Translations under genes and position numbers: made by a program
Assembly: GCA_016178505.1 (NCBI GenBank)
Contig: JACOTG010000199.1
Coordinates: 1-39,278 of the forward strand
Direction: 5' to 3'
Length of the DNA stretch: 39,278 bases
Origin: Planctomycetota bacterium
Lineage (GTDB): Bacteria > Planctomycetota > JACOTG01
Notes under the pieces: generated by a model
What the model saw: only the letters and a program-made list of their open reading frames with translations
Told to the model about the DNA's origin: nothing
The model's database searches: none
Shown: positions 16,165 to 23,299 of the stretch, in pieces
Position numbering within the stretch: the first letter of the stretch is position 1
How the letters are laid out: each line of letters opens with the position of its first letter

Positions 16165-16881
16165 ATGCCGAAGGAAGGCGAAATCCGCTGGCGCGGCGCG
16201 GAGATCTCGCGTCTCGAAGCGTTCAGCGATTGTGTCTTCGCGTTCGCTCTCACGCTTCTCGTCATCTCGCTCGAGGTGCCCAAGAACTTCGCGCAGCTCA
16301 TGGACGCGATGCGCGATTTCTTCGCGTTTGCCATTTGCTTCGCCGCGTTCCTCGCGGTCTGGCGTGCGCACTACGTCTTCTTTCGGCGCTACGGGCTCAA
16401 CGACGCGCCCACGATGCTCCTGAACAGCGTGCTCCTGTTCGTCGTGCTCTTCTACGTCTACCCACTGAAGTTCGTCTTCACCGCGCTTCTCCGACAGTTC
16501 ACCGGCAGCGCGGCGGAGCGCCAGATGGAAGAAGCCGTTCGTCCATGGCACATCCCGAACGCCGAATGGCCGAACATGATGATCATCTACGGCCTCGCGT
16601 ACGTCGCGGTCTTCGCCGTGTTCGCCCTCTTCTATCTGCACGCGTACCGGAAGCGGCGAGAGCTTCAGCTCGATCCCGTCGAGACGCTGGTGACGCGCGC
16701 GGAAGTCGAGGCGAACGTCCTTCTCGCAGCCGTCGGCGTTCTTTCGATTGTCATCGCTGCCGTCTGGCGCGATGCGGGGCTCGCCGGAATCAGCTACTTC
16801 CTGAACGCCCCGTTGCAGACCATTCACTGGACGCTCGTCCACGGCCGCCGCCGCCGTCGCCTCGTTGACACCCCGAACTGA
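16165..16881 (+). CDS. TMEM175 (DUF1211) family membrane protein, putative cation channel
   Basis: 238-residue integral membrane protein. Its first helix carries the family signature in ISRLEAFSDCVFAFALTLLV; TMEM175 proteins have RxxxFSD followed by an isoleucine/leucine selectivity-filter helix. About six membrane segments follow, including FFAFAICFAAFLAVW, LLNSVLLFVVLFYVY, AYVAVFAVFALFYL and VLLAAVGVLSIVIAAVW, ending in a basic tail. Bacterial members form tetrameric K+-permeable channels. The ATG follows the tatD stop directly, with GGAGG in the tatD end as ribosome site. The co-expression with a DNase-like protein is unexplained. The family call rests mainly on the FSD helix and topology. 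Confidence 0.8.
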   Translation: MPKEGEIRWRGAEISRLEAFSDCVFAFALTLLVISLEVPKNFAQLMDAMRDFFAFAICFAAFLAVWRAHYVFFRRYGLNDAPTMLLNSVLLFVVLFYVYPLKFVFTALLRQFTGSAAERQMEEAVRPWHIPNAEWPNMMIIYGLAYVAVFAVFALFYLHAYRKRRELQLDPVETLVTRAEVEANVLLAAVGVLSIVIAAVWRDAGLAGISYFLNAPLQTIHWTLVHGRRRRRLVDTPN

Positions 16882-16883
16882 TT

Positions 16884-16900
16884 TTGAGACCCTGTCTCAA
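16884..16900. promoter_or_regulatory. Perfect dyad (candidate operator) upstream of the diiron oxygenase gene
   Basis: TTGAGAC-CCT-GTCTCAA, seven perfectly paired bases with a three-base spacer, 40 bases before the ATG at 16940. No T run follows on the plus strand, so a terminator is less likely than a protein-binding site. A perfect TTGACA (16865-16870) lies just upstream inside the TMEM175-like gene but lacks a convincing -10. GAACT (16875) and TCTCA (16895) are spaced roughly as an ECF-type promoter. Confidence 0.45.
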
Positions 16901-16939
16901 CTTCGATTTGGCGACAGGTAATCCTCGGAGACCTTTTTC

Positions 16940-18202
16940 ATGGCCGACTTCACGTTCGATCGAATCCACGACAAGTACCACTCCGCTCTACTCGACTGGC
17001 AGCACAAGAACTTCCCCGAGCTATCGCTGCTCGAGAAGAACTGGGACAAGTTCTTCTCGGGCGTTCCGAAGTTCGAGTTGGCAGCGAAGGTGGGTCACAT
17101 CCAGTCGGACACGATCGAAGGCGGCATGCTGAAGGGTCAGAAGAAGTTCGAGCGCGCCGGCGACTTGAAGGGCAACATGTTCTTCACCGCGCAGACGATC
17201 ATCCGCGCGCAGGCGTCGACCGAGCTGGGATCCATCCAGCAGCACCGCCTCACGCTCGAGCAGTCGATCAACGACCGAGCGAAGTACGCGGTCATGCGCG
17301 TCATGGCCGAGGAGCTTCGCCACGCGTACCAGATGTTCTGGGTGCTCGACCACGACCCGACCTGGCGGAAGATGGGGATGGGCGACGTGGCGGCCGAGAC
17401 GATGGACGAACTCCTCGCGATGCAAACGGGCAAGCACGTCCTCGACGCGTTCAACATCGAGTTCGACAACTTCCTCGACAACGTGACCTACGCGACGGTC
17501 ATCGACCTCGTCGGCAAGTACCAGCTCGACATGCAAAAGGTGTTCGCCTACGCGCCGGTCGGCCGCTCGATGGGTCCGATGTTCGACGAAGAGCGCTTCC
17601 ACCTCGGCTCGGGTCGCAAGTTCCTCAAGGAGATCGCTCTCGACGCGACGAACGGCCGCGGCGATTTCTCCCTCGAGGACGTGCAGCGGGCGCTCAATTG
17701 CTGGTTGCCGCGCGGTCTCGAGATGTTCGGCAACGAGACTGGCGGCGAAACCGTGATGCAGTTCGGATTCAAGGACCGCATGAACGGCGTCGCGCAAAAT
17801 CAGTACATCGACGAGGTGAAAGGCGTCGTCCGCAGCACGAACATCGCGATCGTCCGCGAGATCCACCGCGACATGCTTCCCCAAGACGCCGAGGCGATCG
17901 TGAACGAGGTACTCGCCAGCCGCGACACGATCCGAGGCATCAAGCTCGAGATGCTCGTCCGCATGCCCGACAAGAGATTCTTCCGCCGCCGCGGCACGGA
18001 ACACGTCTTCAAGCCGTTCGACGTCGACGGCAACCTCATGACGGAGGGCGGCAAGGCGCTCGACGCCGCGGGCTACCTCAAGTATCTCGAGAAGAACTTG
18101 CCCGCCGGCTACCTCAAGACGAGCGAATTCGCGAAGTTCCGGGACGCGCTCGTCGCGATGGAGAAGGGCGAGAAGGTCGACACGGCTGCGAAGTCCTGGT
18201 GA
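16940..18202 (+). CDS. Ferritin-like diiron oxygenase-type protein (PaaA/PaaC/BoxB-like)
   Basis: 420 residues. The helical core shows the carboxylate-bridged diiron pattern: Glu95 (ASTELG), E125-L-R-H128 (MAEELRHAYQ), Glu174 (NIEFDNFLDN) and E218-R-F-H221 (DEERFHLG). This resembles phenylacetyl-CoA and benzoyl-CoA epoxidase subunits, which insert oxygen into aromatic CoA esters. The chain is longer than PaaA (about 310) and shorter than BoxB (about 470); residues 300-420 form a basic tail of unknown role. No PaaB-E, BoxA, CoA ligase or ring-opening gene is nearby, so the redox partner and substrate are unknown. It lies alone behind a perfect dyad, suggesting its own control. GGAG lies nine bases upstream of the ATG. 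Confidence 0.65.
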   Translation: MADFTFDRIHDKYHSALLDWQHKNFPELSLLEKNWDKFFSGVPKFELAAKVGHIQSDTIEGGMLKGQKKFERAGDLKGNMFFTAQTIIRAQASTELGSIQQHRLTLEQSINDRAKYAVMRVMAEELRHAYQMFWVLDHDPTWRKMGMGDVAAETMDELLAMQTGKHVLDAFNIEFDNFLDNVTYATVIDLVGKYQLDMQKVFAYAPVGRSMGPMFDEERFHLGSGRKFLKEIALDATNGRGDFSLEDVQRALNCWLPRGLEMFGNETGGETVMQFGFKDRMNGVAQNQYIDEVKGVVRSTNIAIVREIHRDMLPQDAEAIVNEVLASRDTIRGIKLEMLVRMPDKRFFRRRGTEHVFKPFDVDGNLMTEGGKALDAAGYLKYLEKNLPAGYLKTSEFAKFRDALVAMEKGEKVDTAAKSW

Positions 18203-18433
18203 TCGCGATATCTTCATCGAGAGCGCCGTCATCGCGTTGCTGACCGGGAAGTGGGGTTGGCCGCTCGCAGAATCGAGCGAAGAATCCCGTGCACCTGGTC
18301 GATTTGATTGGATGTGACACTCGGCCGCGGACACCACGTACTCTCGCCGCCGATGTCGCACCCGCCGGCAACGCGCGCGACGAAAGTCGGAGTCACGCAC
18401 GAACCCAATCTCCTGACCGTGCGAGCTGCCGCG

Positions 18434-20023
18434 ATGTCATCGATGACGACAGACTCCTGGGCGCGACGAGTTGCAACTTGGACCTGGATCGTCGTCGCGC
18501 TCGGCGTTGCGGCGCGGGCGGCTCTGTACGCGTGCAACCGTTCGATCACCGCTGACGAGAGCTTCCTCTACTCCAACGTCCAGCTCCCGCTCGCCGAAAC
18601 GTTCAAGTCGATGAGGGCCATGCAGGCCGCGCCGTTGGGGTTTCTCCTGATCGAACGCGTCGCGTTCCTGGCGCTCGGGGGCAGCGAGTATGCGCTTCGG
18701 TTGTTCCCCTTCGTCGCCGGCATCGTGTCGCTCGTCTGGTTTCGGAGCGCGGCGTTGCGGCTCCTCGCACCGACGACGGCGCTGATGGCGGTCGCGGTCG
18801 TCGCGTTTTCCGACGACGCGATCCTCTATGCCTCGGACTTCAAGCAGTACAGCTCCGACCTCTGCATCGCCTCGGCGCTCCTCTTCCTGGTGGCTCGCCT
18901 CGACGATCGGCTTCCGAGCCGGGCAGAACTCGTCGCCCTCGCGTTGGCCGGAGTGCTGGCGCTCTTCTTCTCGCAACCGGCGTGCTTCGTTCTCGCGAGC
19001 ATCGGCGTCGCGATCGGGGCGGACGCGCTGCGCAGACGGAACTGGCGCGCGCTCGTCGGACTCACGGTCGTCGCTGGTACGTGGCTGGTTGCGTTCGGTG
19101 GCTCGTACTTCGTGTCGTCGAGGATGTCGGACGTCGCCGGGCTGCGCAGTTTCTGGACGCACGACTTCCTGCCGATCCCGCCGCGGTCCCTCGCCGAGGG
19201 ATTCTGGATCTTCGATCACACGTTCAGCGCGTTGCGCAATCCGGTGGGGATCAGCCCTGGGGAGATCGGGGCGATCGTCTTCGTCGTAGGCGCGGCCGGC
19301 CTCCTGCGAACCCGTCGTCGCGTCGGCTTGCTCGCAACGGTTCCGTTCACTGCGGCGCTCCTCGCCTCCGCATTCCATTTCTATCCGTTCACCGTTCGGC
19401 TGCTGGTTTTCGCCATTCCGTCCGTCGTACTCGGCGTCGCGTACGGCACGGAGACGATCGTGCGTTGGTGCGGGGGCGTCCGTTTGCCGTCGGCCCGTGC
19501 GGCGTTGAGGGTCGCCGCGGTCGGAATTCTCCTCTGGCGACCGATCGTCGCCGTGTCCAGGAGCGTCGTCGCGCCCGGGCCGAGCTCCGTCGAGTGGCGA
19601 CCGGTCATGGATGAGGTCGCGAAAGCAGCACGGCCGTTCGAGACGGTCTTCTTGTCCTCCTCGCTCGAAGACAACGGCGGATTCGACTACTACCGCCAAC
19701 GGTCGGGGCTGGAGAGACGCGGCGTCGTCTTCCGAGGCTTGCCGACCGTCGACCGGATTCGCTCGGACTGGAAAGTCGACATCGACGTGGACGACGCGGC
19801 ACCGGTTCATCGGGCATGGTTCCTGTTCCCGTGCCGATCGCGACGAGAGGTGAACGTGACCTCGCCGCGAAGCGACGACAGCCCCGACGAAGATGTCTCG
19901 AGGGTTCGCGACATCGTGGCGACGCTCGATCGGATGGGAACGCGTGTCGCCTCGTGCTCCTCGCACGGCGTCGAAGCGGCTTGCTTCGAATTCCGCAGCC
20001 AACGCCCTCCCTGGGTCGACTGA
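18434..20023 (+). CDS. Membrane glycosyltransferase, GT39/ArnT-like
   Basis: About 529 residues with many hydrophobic helices, including TWIVVALGVAARAALYA, LFPFVAGIVSLVWF, LALAGVLALFFS, IGAIVFVVGAAGLL and VAAVGILLWRPIVAV. The first periplasmic loop carries the acidic catalytic-type motif SITADESFLYSNV, as in GT-C transferases that use polyprenyl-phosphate sugars. DFKQYSSDL after the third segment is also typical of this superfamily. It would add a sugar to a lipid or protein on the outer face of the membrane. The start is uncertain: ATG 18434 puts the first helix close to the N-terminus, while the frame stays open further upstream. The C-terminal 150 residues are a soluble domain (VFLSSSLEDNGG). 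Confidence 0.75.
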   Translation: MSSMTTDSWARRVATWTWIVVALGVAARAALYACNRSITADESFLYSNVQLPLAETFKSMRAMQAAPLGFLLIERVAFLALGGSEYALRLFPFVAGIVSLVWFRSAALRLLAPTTALMAVAVVAFSDDAILYASDFKQYSSDLCIASALLFLVARLDDRLPSRAELVALALAGVLALFFSQPACFVLASIGVAIGADALRRRNWRALVGLTVVAGTWLVAFGGSYFVSSRMSDVAGLRSFWTHDFLPIPPRSLAEGFWIFDHTFSALRNPVGISPGEIGAIVFVVGAAGLLRTRRRVGLLATVPFTAALLASAFHFYPFTVRLLVFAIPSVVLGVAYGTETIVRWCGGVRLPSARAALRVAAVGILLWRPIVAVSRSVVAPGPSSVEWRPVMDEVAKAARPFETVFLSSSLEDNGGFDYYRQRSGLERRGVVFRGLPTVDRIRSDWKVDIDVDDAAPVHRAWFLFPCRSRREVNVTSPRSDDSPDEDVSRVRDIVATLDRMGTRVASCSSHGVEAACFEFRSQRPPWVD

Positions 20024-20343
20024 GCGTCACCGCGCGCGACCGCGCCGCCGGCAGTTCGACCGTCTTCACCGCTGGTATTGCCCGGGTGATCGGAAGGCCC
20101 ACTCGGTTCCGACCGCATCGGACGCCGCGGCCGCGACGGGCCGAGACGACACGTTTCGATCGGGCTCGGCTGCGAAATTCCTCGGCGAGCCGCCGAATGC
20201 GCCGCTGGCTTTTGACGTTCCCGCCTACGGCAGTCAGCCCACCGCGAACGAAATCGCCAAGCGAAGTGCATCGTGAACCGCCGGCCCTGGTGAAGGTCGG
20301 CAACGCGATGCGATCCCCCTGAACGACACGGAGGACGATTTCC
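20024..20343. other. Intergenic stretch, nothing recognised
   Basis: 320 bases between the glycosyltransferase and the next secreted protein. Open frames on both strands here are Arg/Pro-rich with no ribosome sites and look non-coding. Only the ribosome site of the next gene (GGAGG at 20330-20334) is identifiable. Confidence 0.5.
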
Positions 20344-21204
20344 ATGAACTCGATCACGACCCGCCTCGAGCGTCTCTCGATCGTCATCGCTGCCCTCGCG
20401 CTCGCGTGCTCGAGCCGAGCCGCGGCGCAGGACCCGTGGGACGCGCTCGATCCGCAGCCGGAAGCGCCGATTCGCTACGTGCTCGAAGTGTCGGGAGGCC
20501 TGCCGCATTTCGACGAGGTGATCGTCGTCGAGGAGGAGGGGCGCGTGATCCTGTCGTTCCAGGACTGGAACGGCGCGCGGACGATCGAAGATCGCGTCGA
20601 GGCTCGGAAGATGTCGCTGCTCGCGATTCTCGTCGAGGCCGCGCACTTCGACACGCTTCCATCGGTCTATGACGATCCGGTGCCGGCGGCGAACGGCGTC
20701 GAGTATCGAACGACGGTCCTGCACGGCGGTTTGCGCCATTCGGTCGAGAGCTTCACCGGCTCGGTCGTGCCGGAGGCGTTCGGCCTCGCACGCACGCAGC
20801 TCTGGGAGATCGGGCGCGACGTCCTGGAACGAGTCGTCTTGGAGACGACGGAATCGACGATCGGCTCGAGCCAATCGTTTCTGCTGAAGGTTCGAGCGTC
20901 CGGCAACTGGGAGTATTGGTCGCAGTCTGCCGCGGCCGGCAGCCCATTCACCGTGAATCGCGGGAGCTTCCGGCCCGCGGCGATGGAGTCGCTGCGCGCC
21001 GCAATGAGCGCCAGCCACTTCTTCGAGCTGCCAGCGACGTATCCGAGCCTCGACGTCGTCGGCTCGTCGGTCTACGCGACGACGTACTGCTCGCGGGGAG
21101 CGTGCGCGACGGTCCAATTCGCATCGACGACGCCGTCGGTGCCGACGGTTCTCCTGCGCGTTCGGGCCGGCATGACCCGATTGCGGAATCGATTCGCGCA
21201 CTGA
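20344..21204 (+). CDS. Secreted protein with internally duplicated emfourin-like domain
   Basis: 286 residues. The signal peptide (LSIVIAALALACSSRAAAQ) gives a mature chain starting near QDPWDA. Two related halves can be seen. Residues 40-165 read YVLEVSGGL, VIVVEEEGRVILSF, ILVEAAHFDTLP, VEYRTTVLHGGLRHSVE and LWEIGRDVLERV. Residues 185-286 read FLLKVRASG, LRAAMSASHFFELPATYP, VYATTYCSRGACATVQFAS and RVRAGMTRLRNR. Each has a strand, a short helix ending in FxxLP, a strand pair and a terminal helix. That resembles emfourin, a small inhibitor of M4-type proteases; the relation is a pattern judgement, not a firm match. A second single-domain relative lies directly downstream. The ribosome site GGAGG is nine bases upstream. 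Confidence 0.6.
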   Translation: MNSITTRLERLSIVIAALALACSSRAAAQDPWDALDPQPEAPIRYVLEVSGGLPHFDEVIVVEEEGRVILSFQDWNGARTIEDRVEARKMSLLAILVEAAHFDTLPSVYDDPVPAANGVEYRTTVLHGGLRHSVESFTGSVVPEAFGLARTQLWEIGRDVLERVVLETTESTIGSSQSFLLKVRASGNWEYWSQSAAAGSPFTVNRGSFRPAAMESLRAAMSASHFFELPATYPSLDVVGSSVYATTYCSRGACATVQFASTTPSVPTVLLRVRAGMTRLRNRFAH

Positions 21205-21314
21205 TCGCAATCGAAGGCGAGAACGAAGGGGTTTCGAACCCGAAGCGGGAAAGTCGTAACCGGCAAATGAGACGGAGCCGCTGCGCTCGACCACCGACCG
21301 CAGGGGCGAGTGAA

Positions 21315-21391
21315 AGAAGTCACGGGCGGACGGGGGAGCACTGCCGCGCGTCGCAACGAACGGACGCGGCAGGCACCAGAAGTCACGGGCG
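21315..21391 (+). repeat. Short direct repeat AGAAGTCACGGGCG (two copies)
   Basis: AGAAGTCACGGGCG occurs at 21315-21328 and 21378-21391, start to start 63 bases apart, in the leader region before the single-domain secreted protein. The function is unknown; it could be remnants of a small duplication or paired binding sites. Confidence 0.5.
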
Positions 21392-21419
21392 ACTTCGAAA
21401 AACCAAGAAAGGACAAACC

Positions 21420-21900
21420 ATGCGTACTCATCGTTGCCTCTCCTCGATCGCCATCGCCTTCGTCCTCGCTGCGCCGGCCTTCGCGCAGGAGTCCGCGCCG
21501 CTCCTCCCGTACCCCGGATTCAAGTCGCGCTTCGTGTACGAGATCTCGGGCGGCTTCCCCTCGATCCGCCAGCGACTCGAGGTGCTCGAGTCCGGTCCGG
21601 CGACGCTGACCCTCGACGACGGAAACGGCGAGCGTACGATCGAGGAGGACCTCGGTCCCAACCGCGGCGCGCGGCTCAAGCGCATCTTCGAGGCCACCCG
21701 CTTCGACGAGCTGCTCCCGCGATACTTCTCGCCGACGCCGATCGCCGACGGCCTTTCGTATCGCATCTCGCACCTGACGGGCACCTGGTAATCGCTGCAA
21801 GACGATTCGCTTCTTCTCGACGAGCCCGAATCTCCCGAACGCGCTGACGCAGATCGAGCGTTCGATGGAACACCTGCGCCGCCGCGTCGAGGGCCGATAG
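21420..21900 (+). pseudogene. Single-domain emfourin-like secreted protein with frameshift
   Basis: A signal peptide (SSIAIAFVLAAPAFAQ) precedes a domain clearly related to the first half of the neighbouring 286-residue protein: FVYEISGGFPSIRQRLEV, LTLDDGNGERTIEEDL, RIFEATRFDELLPRYF, DGLSYRISHLTG. The frame then closes at a TAA (21789-21791). In the next frame, from 21787, the expected end of the domain is intact: CKTIRFFSTSPNLPNALTQ, then IERSMEHLRRRVEGR and a TAG at 21898-21900, matching the LWEIGRDVLER helix of the neighbour. A single one-base-type shift therefore separates the halves. The ribosome site GAAAGGA is seven bases upstream. Either a recent frameshift or an assembly error; read through, the product would be about 159 residues. 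Confidence 0.6.
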
Positions 21901-22059
21901 CACGCATCCCATTCCCTCATTGCATGCCGGGCTCGCGACGAATCCCATGTCGCGGGCCCGGCCTCCTCGAATCGTCGCGGATCGAACACGGAACGCCGCC
22001 GCGGTCGCGGTCGCAGGGCGTCTGACGACCCATCCCGAATATCCCATCTCCCTTTTCTC

Positions 22060-22098
22060 GGGCTGCGGGAGCACCGCATGTCGGTGCTCTCGCAGCCC
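22060..22098. terminator. Long GC-rich hairpin after the emfourin-like genes
   Basis: 17-bp stem GGGCTGCGGGAGCACCG / CGGTGCTCTCGCAGCCC (one G-U type position) with loop CATGT, between 21900 and the SDR start at 22176. It is followed by CACTTCCTT, a weak T-rich tail. It is the strongest hairpin seen in the window and most simply a terminator. Confidence 0.6.
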
Positions 22099-22175
22099 CA
22101 CTTCCTTGATCCCGCCGCGCCCCTGTGCTTCCATCGAGCGACCGATAGGTTTCGGGATGGAAGAGAGGAGGGCTC

Positions 22176-22943
22176 ATGACGCGGGATCGACGAATGGCGC
22201 TCGTGACGGGCGCATCGAGCGGCATCGGTCGGGCGACGGCGAAGATGCTCGCTCGCGACGGGTTCATGGTTGCGCTCGCGGCGCGGGATCGCGCGCGACT
22301 CGACTCCCTCGCGGTGGAGATCGGAGCCGCGGGCGGCGAAGCGCTCGCCGTGCCGACGGACGTGACCGACGCGGGCGCGCGCGAGCGTGCCGTTGCGTGG
22401 ATCGTCGAGCACGCCGGCCGCATCGACGCGCTCGTGAACGCCGCCGGGATCATCGCGTCGGGGTCGTGGGAGACGACCACGCTCGAGGCGTACGACCACA
22501 TGATGGACCTGAACGTGCGGTCCGTCTTCGCGCTCACGCGGCTCGTGGCGCCGCACCTCATCACGACCGGCGGCTCGATCGTGAACGTATCGAGCGTCGC
22601 CGGCACGCGCGCATTTCCCGGCGTGCTCGCGTACTGCGTCAGCAAGGCCGCCGTCGATCAGCTCACGCGGTGTCTCGCGCTCGAGCTGGCGCCGAAGGGC
22701 GTCCGCGTGAACGCGGTGAACCCGGGCGTCGTCGTCACCGAGCTGCATCGCCGCGGCGGCATGGACGAGGCCGCGTACGCCGCGTTCCTCGAGCGGAGCA
22801 AGACGACGCATCCGATGGCCCGAGTGGCCACCGCCGAGGAAGTCGCCGAGACGATCGCGTTCCTCGTCTCCGATCGCGCGAGCTTCGTCACCGGCGCGAC
22901 GCTTCCCGTCGACGGCGGCCGCCAGCTCACGTGCCTGAGATAG
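22176..22943 (+). CDS. SDR family oxidoreductase
   Basis: 255-residue complete classical SDR. The cofactor loop TGASSGIG is at residues 11-18, the NAAG motif has Asn88, the catalytic Ser is in VNVSS (139/140), and Tyr153 and Lys157 lie in YCVSK. The end reads RASFVTGATLPVDGG, the common SDR C-terminus. AARDRARLDSL after the second strand has a basic residue where NADP-dependent enzymes bind the phosphate, so NADP(H) is likely. It would reduce or oxidise a keto/hydroxy group; the substrate is unknown. AGGAGG is close to the ATG. The small unknown protein follows eight bases after its stop and is probably co-transcribed. Confidence 0.95.
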   Translation: MTRDRRMALVTGASSGIGRATAKMLARDGFMVALAARDRARLDSLAVEIGAAGGEALAVPTDVTDAGARERAVAWIVEHAGRIDALVNAAGIIASGSWETTTLEAYDHMMDLNVRSVFALTRLVAPHLITTGGSIVNVSSVAGTRAFPGVLAYCVSKAAVDQLTRCLALELAPKGVRVNAVNPGVVVTELHRRGGMDEAAYAAFLERSKTTHPMARVATAEEVAETIAFLVSDRASFVTGATLPVDGGRQLTCLR

Positions 22944-22951
22944 GGACGACG

Positions 22952-23275
22952 ATGGAACGCACGAAGGAAATCACGAACTCCGAGTGCCACGTCGTGCATC
23001 TCTGGTTGGAGCCGTGGGGCGACTTGATCGACATGCATCCGGGCGTGACGTTTCGAATCGTCGTCGAAGGCCCACGCGAAGATGACATCGAGCTCGAACA
23101 GCGCGACGATGGCTTGACCTTTTGGGCGCCATTCGAGTCGATGCTCCGCGTCTACGAGGGAGACACGCTCCGTCGTGCGTGCCTGACCCGATTTCCAGGA
23201 CCGGCGAACAGCATGACAACGCGGGAGCTTCTCGGGTTACTGTTCGGCAAGGACCTTCTGCGTCCGGACGACTGA
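22952..23275 (+). CDS. Small protein of unknown function
   Basis: 107 residues, acidic, no signal peptide, starting MERTKEITNSECHVVHLWLE. Alternating hydrophobic strands (VTFRIVVEG, IELEQRDDGLTFWAP) suggest a small beta-rich fold, followed by a helical end (MTTRELLGLLFGKDLL). It starts eight bases after the SDR stop, in the same direction, so it is probably the second gene of that operon. I do not recognise the family. Codon bias matches the neighbours, which supports a real gene. Confidence 0.6.
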   Translation: MERTKEITNSECHVVHLWLEPWGDLIDMHPGVTFRIVVEGPREDDIELEQRDDGLTFWAPFESMLRVYEGDTLRRACLTRFPGPANSMTTRELLGLLFGKDLLRPDD

Positions 23276-23299
23276 GATCATTGCCGCGGCGAGGGGACC

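Noticed and set aside
15171..16868. Long frame overlapping tatD and the TMEM175-like gene
   Set aside because: Arg/Ala-rich shadow; the tatD and TMEM175 frames carry clear family motifs.
16884..16900. Dyad as a rho-independent terminator for the TMEM175-like gene
   Set aside because: The stem is only seven pairs with mixed GC content and no T run; the upstream position relative to the next gene fits an operator better, though this stays open.
21220..21300. tRNA-like sequence on the minus strand with GGGTTCGAAACCC
   Set aside because: Only three base pairs form in a T-arm arrangement, and no consistent acceptor, D or anticodon stems can be built; the palindrome alone explains the resemblance.
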